DNA of 41,340 bases, from positions 6,943 through 48,282 of the forward strand of contig NHEN01000128.1 in NCBI GenBank assembly GCA_002172625.1, given 5' to 3'. The position numbers were made by a program, and so were the translations under genes. Positions 1 through 10,075 of the stretch are shown here, piece after piece (the first letter of the stretch is position 1; each line of letters begins with the position of its first letter). Under the pieces are notes generated by a model. The model was not told the origin of the DNA, did not search any database, and saw nothing but the letters and a program-made list of their open reading frames with translations. Source of the stretch: Verrucomicrobiaceae bacterium TMED86. GTDB lineage: Bacteria; Verrucomicrobiota; Verrucomicrobiia; Verrucomicrobiales; Akkermansiaceae.

Positions 1-3000
1 ATAGTGGGGAACCAGGCGGCGCAGGGATCAAAGTTACGACGGAGATCGTCGAACATGGGGGCCTTCATGCTTGCGACATAGTCGCCACCTCCGACGATGA
101 ACCCTTTGTTGGCGTGAAAGCGTTCGCCGGGAGCTTCAGGGATGAAATTGACGAGCGAAGTGCCGTTCTCGGTGCGCAGAGGACGCGGCGCGTGGAAGTA
201 GGGAATGGGGTTGGGGTTTTCGTATCCCATGACAGCGAGGGTTCCTTCGTCTTCAGCGTAGAAAGTGACCTCGGCATTGGTGACGGGGCGACCCTGATGG
301 TCGGTGACTTTTCCGGAGACCAGGATTGTTTCGCCGGGACGCGTCTCCGGTTCGGCGGTGGCGAGATCAACCTTGAGACGATCTTTGGTGGGATCAATGG
401 TGAGTTCGCAATACCCCAGACGAAGCTGTGGTTCGGGATGCTTTCTTTTTGAATCCGTCGCGCCCTTGATAATGAGGACGGAGACGAAAGTGTTGGGGGC
501 GTCTTCCTCGGTGATGGGGATTTCAATGACCGGATTATCGGCTTTGAGGACGGTCTGGAAGTGCCGGATCACGCCCTTGCGTTCGATCGTGATGAGGGCC
601 TCTCCTTCGATGGGAGAGAGGACCAAAATGCGGGCAGTGTCGCCGGCCTGGTAGCGTTGTTGCTCGGGAACAAGTTTGATGCGCATGCCGGATTCGTAGG
701 CCCACGGGTATTCATTCGTTCCATAGACGTGATGGGTCGCGATGGTTTGCACGGCGCGACCGGATGCGTCTTGGGCCGTGATGGAGAAGAAGTGTCGGCC
801 GGCATCTTTTGGCGTGAATGGAATGTTGAGCTTTCCTCCGGTGACGAGATGATCGGTTTGGGAAACTGGGAGGATTTCCGTTTCATTTTTGACGACGATG
901 CGACCATTGGCGGCTTTCGATTTAGTCTGTTTATTGAACTCGCGGGTGATGGTGACTTGGACGGGAGTGTTTGCAGTGAAGGGCTCGCCTTTTGGAGTGA
1001 CCGTGACGAGTTCGAAGGGAACGACCTTGTTGACGCGTGCCAGCTGGTCCTGACGGGAAAGTCCGAGGTAGAAATCGGACGAATGAACAGTGAGGGTGTC
1101 GCGCGAGGTGAGGGTTTGGCTGTTCGCGTCGGTGACTTCCGTGGTGACGGTGACGCGGCGAGGGCTGGGGAACTTGATTTCGGGGAGTTTGAAGTTGAGC
1201 GAGAGCTTCCCGTCTTCGTCGAGTCGGGCTTCACCATCTTCATCGTGGCTGCCGGATCGGGAAGAGCTGCTGTCGTCATTGTAGCCGAAGTAGTGACTCC
1301 AGTAATAGGCATCGTAGCGGCGGTGATCACCGAAGTAGAAGTCGCGATACTTGGCGGGGTAGAAGCCGGTGGGGCTGGCCGAGAGATACCAATCGACTTT
1401 GCCTTCGGCGACGGCGGTGCCCTGGAAGTATTTGGCCTCGAGTTCGAAGGCGATCTCGCGGATTTCGGTTTCCTGAAGATCGGAGGTGAGTTCAAAAGTA
1501 TTGCGCTTGAATTCCTGAACCTGGAAGGCGTGGACGAAGCGGGCGGATTGTTTAGCTTGGTTGCCGGCCCACCAGTTTTCCATTCCCCGGGCGGCTTCGA
1601 GTTCTTCGGGCCAGCTTAAGGTGGCGGAATAACGCCCCACCGTGGTGTTGGGGAGTTTGTAGGTGAAGTCGAATGAACCCACGGGTGAGAGTTTGATCTC
1701 GGCATTGTGAACCTCACGTCCGGCGGGGTCGGTGAGGACGAGGGTGGGCGAGAGCTTGGTGGGTTGGGTTAGCTTGTCGTCCTGGAGGATGCGGACGAGG
1801 CCCTTGAGCCGCATCGTTTCGCCGGGACGGTAGAGTTGGCGGTCGGTGAAGAGGAGTGTCTTGCGCTGCTTCTCGGGAAGGTCGCGCCAAGCGTAATTGA
1901 CGGGAAAGCGCCACATCGAAACGGTGGGAAGATCGCCATCGTAAGGAAGAATGAGGGTGTCATTACCGTTGGTGGCACGGAGGTGGCGGTGTTCCGGCTT
2001 GCGGGGAAGCGTGGCGAGGCCATTGATACCGACGGCGCCTTGATGGAGAGGGCGGGCATCTTCACCGAAGAGGGAAAGTTGCACACCGGGAAGGGCTTTG
2101 CCGGTCTGGCAGGAATAGGCGTAGAGGAAGGCGGAGTCGCCGGTTAACTTCCAGGCGAGGCCGATATCGGTGAGTTGGACGAGCGCTTGAGCAACTTTTT
2201 GGGAGGACTTGGCGAGATCCGGGTGGTCGGCGGGATCTCCGGTGACAGAGAGGAAGAAGGCTCCGGTCTTTTGGTCGGCGGGGAGAAACTGATCCCACTT
2301 GATTTGGTGAGTGTATGTCGTGTCGAGGGGTGCGTTGACGGGAATAACTTCATCAAAGACGGTGGTGCCGGTGATGAGCTCGAAGGGGAGGTCGTTTCGG
2401 TTTCTGATGCGGTCGTTGTTCGGCCCATCTCCGGTGTAGCGGCGGTATCCTTGGGAGACGCGGACGAGTTCCTTGGGCGTGAGTTTTTTGATGCGGAGGT
2501 GGAGTGACTTGTTGTTGGTGGAAGTCATCTCGTAGGTGCGGGTTCCGCTCGCGAGTTGCGCTTCGTCGTGGCTGGGGAGGGAGAGGCTGGGTGTGACGCG
2601 GGTGAATTTGAGGTTTTTCTTAACGGCGGTTTGCAAAGGAAGTCCCTCATCGCTGGTGAGAGATTGATTGATGTGGATGGTGTAGACGTCCTGTTTTTTA
2701 AAGTCTCCGTGGAGGTAGAGCTTTTGTTTTCGGTAATCCGTCGTGGCTTTGAGATTTGCGACGGCGGGTTCGAAGGTGATAAACTGTAGGCAATGCTCCG
2801 GATTGAGGTGGGAGGGGAGTTTTTGGTTGAAGTAGATGCGGACCTGGCGGTCGGCGTCGGGAATGGAGACGGTGCTCACGGAGGTGGCGACGAAGGGAAC
2901 GATGTTACCGACATTGTAGGCGTTCTCTTTATTAAGGCTGGCGGTCTTTGTTTTGTTGGGAACGCCTTGGATGCGTTTCAGGGACCAGCTTGAGCCGACG

Positions 3001-3653
3001 GGAAGAGGCGTCATGGGCTCGACGACGATGGCGTGAGGGATGACGGTGTGACTTGATGGATCTTTGGGGCGGTCTTTTTTCAGAAATCGTTCCTGCCATG
3101 ATTGGGTGTAATAATAGCGGCTCCCGAAATCACCCCACTGGGCCTGTCGGGTTCGGGCGGCGACGATTAGGGCGCCTTGTTCTTTGGTTTCGGGCCGGAC
3201 GAAGTGGAAGAAGGGGGCTGCGGCGAGAGGATCAATGTCGTCGTTGAAGAAAAGGACGTAGCCTCCCGAGCGCAGTGTTCCCCGCTTGCGGGTTCGCTGG
3301 ACGCTAAATCCCTCGGTTACGAGATCATCGAAAGTAGTTTGTTCGACCTTGGTGCCGTCCTTGGCAGTGAGCTCGGAGACGGTGGAGATTTTGTAACTCA
3401 CGCCGACGGTCGGGGCTTCCTGCGGAACGAGACGGGCGATATTTTGAGCGCGCCAAAGGATTTTGGTGTTCCAGACCGGCTTGATGTTTAGGAGGTCGTT
3501 GGCCTGTTCTTTTCCGAGACGGTCTTCCGTGACCATCGGTTTGTCGAAAATGATTTCGATGGTGGATTGCGGGTTAATCGGGCGGGTGCTGGAACTCAGT
3601 CGAGGGGCTGCGTGGAGGTAGTTAAGGGAGAGGAGGAAGAGAAGAGCTTTCAT
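1..3653 (-). CDS. alpha-2-macroglobulin-like family protein (MG-domain, secreted), 3'-partial at the window edge
   Basis: Reverse-strand reading from ATG at 3653 (MKALLFLLSLNYLHAAPRLSSSTRPINPQSTIEIIFDKPMV...) stays open to base 1. It contains 'FTDRQLYRPGETMRLKGLVR', a typical A2M/YfhM MG-domain motif, and Ig-like beta-rich segments. It is missing from the ORF track because no stop lies in the window. Confidence 0.85.
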   Translation of the reverse strand, partial: MKALLFLLSLNYLHAAPRLSSSTRPINPQSTIEIIFDKPMVTEDRLGKEQANDLLNIKPVWNTKILWRAQNIARLVPQEAPTVGVSYKISTVSELTAKDGTKVEQTTFDDLVTEGFSVQRTRKRGTLRSGGYVLFFNDDIDPLAAAPFFHFVRPETKEQGALIVAARTRQAQWGDFGSRYYYTQSWQERFLKKDRPKDPSSHTVIPHAIVVEPMTPLPVGSSWSLKRIQGVPNKTKTASLNKENAYNVGNIVPFVATSVSTVSIPDADRQVRIYFNQKLPSHLNPEHCLQFITFEPAVANLKATTDYRKQKLYLHGDFKKQDVYTIHINQSLTSDEGLPLQTAVKKNLKFTRVTPSLSLPSHDEAQLASGTRTYEMTSTNNKSLHLRIKKLTPKELVRVSQGYRRYTGDGPNNDRIRNRNDLPFELITGTTVFDEVIPVNAPLDTTYTHQIKWDQFLPADQKTGAFFLSVTGDPADHPDLAKSSQKVAQALVQLTDIGLAWKLTGDSAFLYAYSCQTGKALPGVQLSLFGEDARPLHQGAVGINGLATLPRKPEHRHLRATNGNDTLILPYDGDLPTVSMWRFPVNYAWRDLPEKQRKTLLFTDRQLYRPGETMRLKGLVRILQDDKLTQPTKLSPTLVLTDPAGREVHNAEIKLSPVGSFDFTYKLPNTTVGRYSATLSWPEELEAARGMENWWAGNQAKQSARFVHAFQVQEFKRNTFELTSDLQETEIREIAFELEAKYFQGTAVAEGKVDWYLSASPTGFYPAKYRDFYFGDHRRYDAYYWSHYFGYNDDSSSSRSGSHDEDGEARLDEDGKLSLNFKLPEIKFPSPRRVTVTTEVTDANSQTLTSRDTLTVHSSDFYLGLSRQDQLARVNKVVPFELVTVTPKGEPFTANTPVQVTITREFNKQTKSKAANGRIVVKNETEILPVSQTDHLVTGGKLNIPFTPKDAGRHFFSITAQDASGRAVQTIATHHVYGTNEYPWAYESGMRIKLVPEQQRYQAGDTARILVLSPIEGEALITIERKGVIRHFQTVLKADNPVIEIPITEEDAPNTFVSVLIIKGATDSKRKHPEPQLRLGYCELTIDPTKDRLKVDLATAEPETRPGETILVSGKVTDHQGRPVTNAEVTFYAEDEGTLAVMGYENPNPIPYFHAPRPLRTENGTSLVNFIPEAPGERFHANKGFIVGGGDYVASMKAPMFDDLRRNFDPCAAWFPT

Positions 3654-3762
3654 GGTTGTTAGGTTTAACGTCACAGATACCAAATGATTCACAAAAAAGT
3701 ATCAAGAAAGGCCTTCTTTGACAGGACTCATACAAAAGGTAGGTAAGGTGGGCGCCATTGCT

Positions 3763-4623
3763 ATGATCAAAGCTCTCATCCTCGTCGTTTGTCTCAGTGC
3801 TCCGCTTCTTGCGGAAAAGTACAAACTCGGTCCGGACTCGATGGTTCAGGAAGGTGTGCCGAAGGGGAAAGTGACGCGGCATGAATGGCGGAGTGAAGTT
3901 TTCAAAGGCACGCTGCGGCAGTATTACGTCTATGTGCCGGCCCAGTATGACGGGACCAAAGAGGTCAACGTTCTCGTTTTTCAAGATGGTCATGCCTATG
4001 TCGGTCCAAAGGGGCAAATCCGGGCCTCGACCGTGATGGATAATCTCATCGCAAAGGGAGAGATTCCGCTGACGGTGGGCATTTTTTTGAACCCCGGATT
4101 GTTCACCGACAAGATCGAGGGGGTTCAGGGATGGAAGATGAAGAAGGGGAGCAATCGCAGCGTCGAGTATGACAGTCTGAATGGCGACTACGCCGAGTTT
4201 CTCGAAAAAGAGATTCTTCCCGAAGTGGGCAAGACGGTAAAATTGACTCAGGATCCCAGGAAGCGCGCGATTTGTGGCATGAGCTCGGGCGGGATTTGTG
4301 CCTTCACGGTGGCGTGGGAGCGGCCGGATCTATTTCGCAAGGTGATCAGCCACATCGGAAGTTTTACCAACATCCGGGGCGGGCATGTCTATCCGGCCTT
4401 GATTCGGAAGGGCGATAAGCGGCCGATCCGGGTCTTTTTGCAGGACGGGGACCAGGATTTGAACAATCAGCACGGAAATTGGTGGCTCTCGAACCTCCAG
4501 ATGGACAAGGCGCTCAAGTTTCGGGACTACGATTATAAGTTCGTCCCCGGAAAAGGAGGGCACAATGGCGAGCACGGTGGGGCGATTTTTCCTGATACCT
4601 TGCGCTGGATTTGGAGAGAGTAG
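3763..4623 (+). CDS. secreted putative esterase (enterochelin esterase-like, PF00756 type)
   Basis: ATG at 3763 gives signal peptide MIKALILVVCLSAPLLA. Motifs YYVYVPAQYDG, GMSSGG (nucleophile elbow) and GGHNGEHGG. The track start at 3718 is TTG and less likely. Confidence 0.8.
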   Translation: MIKALILVVCLSAPLLAEKYKLGPDSMVQEGVPKGKVTRHEWRSEVFKGTLRQYYVYVPAQYDGTKEVNVLVFQDGHAYVGPKGQIRASTVMDNLIAKGEIPLTVGIFLNPGLFTDKIEGVQGWKMKKGSNRSVEYDSLNGDYAEFLEKEILPEVGKTVKLTQDPRKRAICGMSSGGICAFTVAWERPDLFRKVISHIGSFTNIRGGHVYPALIRKGDKRPIRVFLQDGDQDLNNQHGNWWLSNLQMDKALKFRDYDYKFVPGKGGHNGEHGGAIFPDTLRWIWRE

Positions 4624-4732
4624 TCGAAAGCTGTGCTTTTGGCACCAGTGGCCGGGGTTCTTCACCAAAAGTAGAACTTTCGGCTACCCTGCTCTTGCCC
4701 GAAGGCCCGTGCCGCGCTAGACGGTGTCCGTC

Positions 4733-5962
4733 ATGGCTCGTATCAATGAAAACTTCCAGAAGCTCAAGGCCGGCTACCTCTTCCCTGAGATCGCCCGTCG
4801 TGTGAACGCATACACCGATGCAGAACCTGAATTGGCCAAGCGCCTGATCCGTTGCGGAATCGGCGACGTCACCGAACCCGTTCCTGTCGCCGCCCGAGAG
4901 GCCATGAAGAAGGCGGTCGATGAACTAGGCAATCGCGGAACGTTCCGTGGTTATGGTCCCGAGCAAGGGTATCCTTTTCTTCGTGAATCAATCGCTGACA
5001 ATGCCTACGCCGGTCTCGACATCGATGCGGGTGATATCTACGTCTCGGACGGCTCGAAGTGTGACTCAGGCAACATTCTCGATATTTTCGGAGAAGGAAA
5101 CAAGATAGCGGTGACCGACCCGGTTTATCCCGTCTACGTCGATACCAATGTCATGGCCGGAAACACCGGTGAGGCGAACGAAGCAGGGGAGTATGAAGGT
5201 CTCGTTTATCTCAAGTGCACCGCCGAGAACGGCTTTGTGCCCGCCCTTCCCGAGGAGAAGGTCGACCTGATCTATCTTTGCTATCCGAACAACCCAACGG
5301 GAACGACTGCGACTCGTGAGCAGCTCGAAACCTGGGTCGCATACGCTCTCGAGAACGACGCGGTCATTCTTTACGATGCCGCATACGAGGCCTTCGTGCA
5401 GGACGAATCAGTTCCTCGTTCGATTTATGAAATCGAAGGAGCCAAGAACTGCGCGATTGAGTTTCGCTCCTTCTCCAAGAACGGTGGATTTACCGGCGTG
5501 CGTTGTGCCTACACCGTGATTCCCGAAACGGTCACCGGTGCAACTGCTTCCGGAGAGCGGGTCCCTCTCAAGCAACTCTGGGGACGTCGTCATTCCACCA
5601 AGTTCAACGGAGCATCCTATCCCGTTCAGCGTGGAGCCGAGGCCATCTACTCCGAGGCTGGAAAAGCCGAAGTCGCGGAATTGGTGAAGCACTACATGAC
5701 CAACGCCAAGCTTCTCAAAGAAGCCTGTGAAGGACTCGGCCTGAAAGTCTGGGGCGGCGAAAACGCTCCTTACGTCTGGGTCGGTTGTCCCGAGGGTGTC
5801 GATAGCTGGGGCATGTTCCAGAAGATGCTCGAAAGCGCACAAGTCGTAGTCACTCCCGGTGCCGGATTCGGCGCAGCGGGCGAAGGATTCTTCCGGATTT
5901 CAGCCTTCAACTCGCGTGAAAACGTTGAGGAAGTCTGCCGTCGGCTTGTGGAGATGGTTTAA
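4733..5962 (+). CDS. dapL: LL-diaminopimelate aminotransferase
   Basis: [24 protein letters not shown]...[10 protein letters not shown]...YPNNPTGT...[16 protein letters not shown] is highly characteristic of DapL. Confidence 0.95.
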   Translation: MARINENFQKLKAGYLFPEIARRVNAYTDAEPELAKRLIRCGIGDVTEPVPVAAREAMKKAVDELGNRGTFRGYGPEQGYPFLRESIADNAYAGLDIDAGDIYVSDGSKCDSGNILDIFGEGNKIAVTDPVYPVYVDTNVMAGNTGEANEAGEYEGLVYLKCTAENGFVPALPEEKVDLIYLCYPNNPTGTTATREQLETWVAYALENDAVILYDAAYEAFVQDESVPRSIYEIEGAKNCAIEFRSFSKNGGFTGVRCAYTVIPETVTGATASGERVPLKQLWGRRHSTKFNGASYPVQRGAEAIYSEAGKAEVAELVKHYMTNAKLLKEACEGLGLKVWGGENAPYVWVGCPEGVDSWGMFQKMLESAQVVVTPGAGFGAAGEGFFRISAFNSRENVEEVCRRLVEMV

Positions 5963-5980
5963 GCGGCTACTTACTTTTTC

Positions 5981-6013
5981 AGCCCGTCGGGATTCGTTCC
6001 GGCGGGCTTTTTT
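5981..6013 (+). terminator. Rho-independent terminator after dapL
   Basis: AGCCCGTCGG-GATTCGTT-CCGGCGGGCT (one G-T wobble) followed by a T run; lies between convergent genes. Confidence 0.8.
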
Positions 6014-6033
6014 AAGTAAGAGCTATTCGACTG

Positions 6034-7308
6034 TTACTTCGACATCTTGAGGCAAAGGAGCCTGTTCTGCCCCCGCATGAGAAGGTGGCCATTGGAGAGG
6101 GCCATGTTGCTCCAGTATTTCAGGTCGCGACGTTTATCGAGATTGGTCTCGAAGACGTTGGATTCGGCGAGAAGTTTGAAGCCGGAGGGATCGGGATCGA
6201 CGAGGCGGAGGACGCCACTTTCGCCATCTTGAATGATGATCATGCCATCGGCAAAGATGCTGTTGCCCCGCCCCATGAAGGGCTCGTCGCCGGTGTTCCA
6301 GAGTTCTTTTCCTTCGAGAGTGTAGCAAGCCAATCCGCCGGTCTTGCGCTTGGCCTTGACCTTGTGGTTGGAGTTTTCGTTGGCGAGGAAGTAGAGGTGG
6401 TTGTCGATGAGAAGCGGCGGGTGAACCTGGGTCCCTTTCTTGATCTCCCAGAGGGTTTCAATTTTATACTCAATCCCTTGCTTCTTAATTGAGAGCATTT
6501 TGGAGCCCCCGTCATATCCGCCCGATGCAAAGATGCGGTCCTGACCAACTTGGACTGGCACGGTGATGGGAATGCGGTTTTGGTATAGGTCGCTTTGCCA
6601 GAGTTTTTTTCCGGTTTTGGGTTCGAAGCTGCTGAGTCCGGTTCCGTCAGTGGTGAGGATGACGATCTGTTCTTCTCCGCAGAGATTCATGATGGTTGGA
6701 GAGGAATGAGTGTTGCCGAAGCCGTCACTTTTCCAAAGTTCCTTGCCGGTCTTTTTATCCCAACCGACAATGCCGGTGTCTTCACCAAAGGGGGTGATGA
6801 TGACGACATCACCGACGACAAGGACGCACTGGGCGTAGCCCCACTTCGGGGTGTCGGCATCAGGGTAGCGTTTTTTGAGAGAAACTTTCCAGTCGGGCTT
6901 GTGGGTTTTGCGGTTGATGCGGAAGACCTCTCCGAATGGTCCGATAAAGTAGACGGCGTCCTCTTCCACAGTTGGAACACTCCGGGAGCCGGGAAAGGGA
7001 GGTTCCCCCTCGGAGGGGCTTTCGTATTTCCACTGTTCCTTGCCGTCTTTCAAGCTGAGGCAGCGCAGGATGTCTTTTTCCTTGGAGACGCGATCGACAA
7101 TAAAGACCTCGTCGCCCACGACGGCGGCACCTCCGAAGCCCTCTTCGAGTTGGGCTTCCCAGAGAAGCTCAGGGCCTTCCTTGGGAAAGGATTTGAGAAG
7201 GTTTGTTTCGGTGGAGAATCCATCGCGGGTGGGCCCGAGAAAGTGAGGCCAGTCAGCGGCTATCAGGGACGAAAGGGCGAGGAATGAAAAAAGAATTGGA
7301 AGTTTCAT
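6034..7308 (-). CDS. secreted PQQ-like beta-propeller repeat protein
   Basis: ATG at 7308: MKLPILFSFLALSSLIAADWPHFLGPTRDGFS; repeated 'DKKTGKELWKSDG', 'EPKTGKKLWQSDL' propeller blades. Confidence 0.85.
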   Translation of the reverse strand: MKLPILFSFLALSSLIAADWPHFLGPTRDGFSTETNLLKSFPKEGPELLWEAQLEEGFGGAAVVGDEVFIVDRVSKEKDILRCLSLKDGKEQWKYESPSEGEPPFPGSRSVPTVEEDAVYFIGPFGEVFRINRKTHKPDWKVSLKKRYPDADTPKWGYAQCVLVVGDVVIITPFGEDTGIVGWDKKTGKELWKSDGFGNTHSSPTIMNLCGEEQIVILTTDGTGLSSFEPKTGKKLWQSDLYQNRIPITVPVQVGQDRIFASGGYDGGSKMLSIKKQGIEYKIETLWEIKKGTQVHPPLLIDNHLYFLANENSNHKVKAKRKTGGLACYTLEGKELWNTGDEPFMGRGNSIFADGMIIIQDGESGVLRLVDPDPSGFKLLAESNVFETNLDKRRDLKYWSNMALSNGHLLMRGQNRLLCLKMSK

Positions 7309-7531
7309 GTCGAGAGATGGGCTATCCTTGAAGAGAGATTCGGGGCGGCAAGTAAAAAAGGAACGCGCTCCGACAAAATTGACCAAATGATTTAACTATT
7401 AATTTCATTCATGGGGCCTTTCTCTGTGGGCAGGCGCATTCTCAGTCCCATGAAGGGAGACGTGCCTTCGCGTTTCGCTAAAAATGAATGATCGCAAGGA
7501 CGGAGTCCTCCGATTGGTGGAGCAGTAGCGT

Positions 7532-7756
7532 TTACTGGTCCGCTGTTTCCTTGATGTCAGTCAAGGCCGCGATGAAATCTCCGAGGATCTCGGCAGGCAC
7601 CATGATGGTGTCGCGATTGCCGCTGACATCTTCCGTGATTTTTACCACGCGTCCGCGTTGGTTTTCTTTGAGATCCATAAAAAAGATCTTTCGATCCGCG
7701 AGAATTTTTTCGGTATGTAAGATTTCCTGGTCCACAGCTTTCCTGAGTAATTTCAA
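7532..7756 (-). CDS. small PUR-alpha-like (PurA/DUF3276-type) nucleic-acid-binding protein, putative
   Basis: RKIFFMDLKENQRGRVVKITEDVSGNRDTIMVPAEILGDFIAAL resembles the PUR repeat (FYLDLKENxRGRFLKI...). Start is TTG 7756 or GTG 7735; uncertain. Confidence 0.6.
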   Translation of the reverse strand: MKLLRKAVDQEILHTEKILADRKIFFMDLKENQRGRVVKITEDVSGNRDTIMVPAEILGDFIAALTDIKETADQ

Positions 7757-7802
7757 TAAAGAGGGTCTCGCCTGAGACCGGTGAAGTCAATGTGAAACTT
7801 GT

Positions 7803-8834
7803 TCATCCTTCGGGAGGGAGAAATTGGGAAAATCCGCAGAAGAGCTTGGAGTTCTCCGGAGGGAGATCAGGAGCGGGTTGTTCATGATCGAGAAACTCGG
7901 TGCAGGTGCCGAAAAACTCTTCCCTCGTCTTCACCCTGCGAATGGTATGTTCGAATTCTGGGACGTGTCCCTGGGAGATGTAGATCAAGTATTTCTTCAT
8001 CTTCTGGATATGCTTGGCCTCGATAAAGTCAGGGATTTCCCGGGCCGTTTCTTCGTAAAGCAACTCGATGTATGCCTTCACCATTTTTCCGGTGACGACG
8101 GGGATTGGTTCGTCGAGAAAGGCGGCGTGGAGTTGCGGAAAGATCCAGGGGTGGCGGATAGCTCCGCGACCGATCATGAGCCCGGCGGCTTGGGTCTCCT
8201 CGAGATAAGCGAGGCCGGTGGGGAGGTTGACGACATTGCCATTGGCGATGACCGGACAGGGAAGCTCTTCGACGGCCTGGCGAATTTTCTCAGGATGAAC
8301 GGGCGTTTGGTATCGTTCTCTAACAGTTCTCCCGTGAACGGTGAGGAGATCAATGGCGTGCTTTTTAAAAACAGAGAGGAGGCCGTCGAATTCGTCGGGT
8401 GATTCGTATCCGACGCGGGTCTTTACGGTGAAGGGAAGGTCATCGCAAGCCTCGCGCAAGGCGCCGAGGAGTTCGTTAATTTTGTCTGGGTTTCTGAGAA
8501 GTCCCCCGCCGGCTTCCTTACGACAAACAACCGGAGCCGGACAGCCAAGGTTGAGATCGATTCCGGCGATGGGATGTTTCTTTAGAAGTTGGACCGTGCG
8601 AACCAATTCGCTCGCGTCTTGTCCGATCATCTGCGCGATGATCGGGCGCCCAGTGGGGTTCTCGGTGATGGAGCGGAGGATATAAGGATCGAGATTGGAA
8701 TGAATGTGGACGCGGAAGTATTCGGTGACGTAGACGTCGGCACCGCCCAACTGCGCCATGACCCGCATAAAGGGCAGGTCGGTCACATCCTGCATGGGAG
8801 CAAGAAAAAGAGCGGGTCTATCGGTGGGGAGCAT
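7803..8834 (-). CDS. dus: tRNA-dihydrouridine synthase
   Basis: LFLAPMQDVTDLPFMRVMAQLGGADVYVTEYFRVH...PIIAQMIGQD...GIDLNLGCPAPVVCRKEAGGGLL...VKTRVGY: Dus family signature. Confidence 0.92.
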   Translation of the reverse strand: MLPTDRPALFLAPMQDVTDLPFMRVMAQLGGADVYVTEYFRVHIHSNLDPYILRSITENPTGRPIIAQMIGQDASELVRTVQLLKKHPIAGIDLNLGCPAPVVCRKEAGGGLLRNPDKINELLGALREACDDLPFTVKTRVGYESPDEFDGLLSVFKKHAIDLLTVHGRTVRERYQTPVHPEKIRQAVEELPCPVIANGNVVNLPTGLAYLEETQAAGLMIGRGAIRHPWIFPQLHAAFLDEPIPVVTGKMVKAYIELLYEETAREIPDFIEAKHIQKMKKYLIYISQGHVPEFEHTIRRVKTREEFFGTCTEFLDHEQPAPDLPPENSKLFCGFSQFLPPEG

Positions 8835-10030
8835 TAATGGGAGGATTTGACCGGAGTCATTTTGAAGTTCATATCCCGCTTGCCGTAATTGTGCTGTTGA
8901 ATGTCAACGATGAGGACTTTGCGATCGGGGAGAATGTGGCTCCAGGCCGCCGGAGGCATGTCGGAAATAATGACAAGGGCATCTTCCGGGGGCGTTTCCA
9001 AAATGGTAGCAACGAGATTGTGGGCTTCGGTATCGCCGGCGCGTTGGGCACTTGCCAGGACAGTGAGCGCTTCACTCCAGGCTGAAAATTGGAAGCTGGG
9101 GAGAGATTTCCAGGCGAGGAAATCACTGGTGAGGGTGGCGGGCACGCCGATGCTGCGTAGGTGCCGCAAGGTGCCGCAGAGGAGGGAGAGTGCACGTTCG
9201 AAGAGGTCGGTGCGGATGAGGGCGCCGTCGGTGCCGAAGCTGTGGAAAATGACGGTCGCTTTGCGGGGACGAATGCCGGGTGGATCAAATTCACGCACGC
9301 GGGGAGCTCGACCACGGGCGAGGGAGCGGATGGTGGCGGGCCAGTGGAGCCGCTTGGCGGGATCGCCGGGGCGGAAGGGGCGGAGTCCTCGGGGCTCGCC
9401 CGGAGCGTTGCCGGTTTGGAATCCTTCGCCGAGCCAGGCGTCGTCGAACTCGCCGCTGGCGAAGAATTCCCGGGGTAGAAGGGCCTTGGGGAAGACAAGG
9501 ATTTCCAGCCTAATTGTAATTCGTTTTTGGTAGGTGAAAATGTTCAGCGGAAAGCCGGAGGAAAGAAGACAGGGGGGATCGCTGACCGCGCCCCGGTTGG
9601 GGATGGAGCCGCGCAACTTGGAGGTCGCCGAGGAGCCGGCCGCAGCCCATTTTACATGGGTGTGAATACGGGTGCCATTGGAAAGATCGAGTTGGATGTC
9701 GATTCCGTAGGTGTCGAAGAGGCTGCGATGGTTTTCGAGCGAGAGCCGAAAATCCATCGGAGTGTCGGCGAAAACCCGGGCGGGGGCCTGGAGGTGGAGT
9801 TTGAGATTCGAGAGATTCCAACGCCCGACGACAAAGACGATGGCGAGGACAATCAGCCCCACCAGTCCGAGGGAGATGAGCGGTCCGTCAATCCTGAGAA
9901 TGCCCGCCGAGAACAGAGCCAGGGAAGCTCCCAGAAATGCTGCGCCGCGCGGAGTTAAGCTCATTGAGGGAGTGTGTCCCGACATGTCATGAGGAGCAAG
10001 AAATGGCGGTGTGTTTTCCTCTGGCCTCAA
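8834..10030 (-). CDS. DUF58 domain-containing protein
   Basis: Two N-terminal TM helices, then 'FETGNAPGEPRGLRPFRPGDPAKRLHWPATIRSLARGRAPRVREFD'-like DUF58 motif (PGDPAKRLHW). Stop overlaps the dus start (TAATG). The true start may be the internal ATG at 9985. Confidence 0.8.
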   Translation of the reverse strand: MRPEENTPPFLAPHDMSGHTPSMSLTPRGAAFLGASLALFSAGILRIDGPLISLGLVGLIVLAIVFVVGRWNLSNLKLHLQAPARVFADTPMDFRLSLENHRSLFDTYGIDIQLDLSNGTRIHTHVKWAAAGSSATSKLRGSIPNRGAVSDPPCLLSSGFPLNIFTYQKRITIRLEILVFPKALLPREFFASGEFDDAWLGEGFQTGNAPGEPRGLRPFRPGDPAKRLHWPATIRSLARGRAPRVREFDPPGIRPRKATVIFHSFGTDGALIRTDLFERALSLLCGTLRHLRSIGVPATLTSDFLAWKSLPSFQFSAWSEALTVLASAQRAGDTEAHNLVATILETPPEDALVIISDMPPAAWSHILPDRKVLIVDIQQHNYGKRDMNFKMTPVKSSH

Positions 10031-10057
10031 GACACGCCTTCGATGAATTGTCAGTTT

Positions 10058-10075
10058 CCTTAATCAATATTAAGG
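10058..10075. repeat. perfect palindrome CCTTAAT-CAAT-ATTAAGG upstream of the DUF58 gene
   Basis: 7-bp perfect inverted repeat with 4-nt spacer, read directly. Confidence 0.6.

Noticed and set aside
561-1619. 352-aa + strand ORF and overlapping 308-aa minus ORF (569-1495)
   Set aside because: Both are shadow frames of the A2M-like gene on the minus strand. Low-complexity Gly/Val- or Ser/Pro-rich translations, no motifs.
9160-9182. Tandem GGTGCCGCA repeat
   Set aside because: Explained by coding sequence of the DUF58 gene (minus strand LCGTLRHLR); only two copies.
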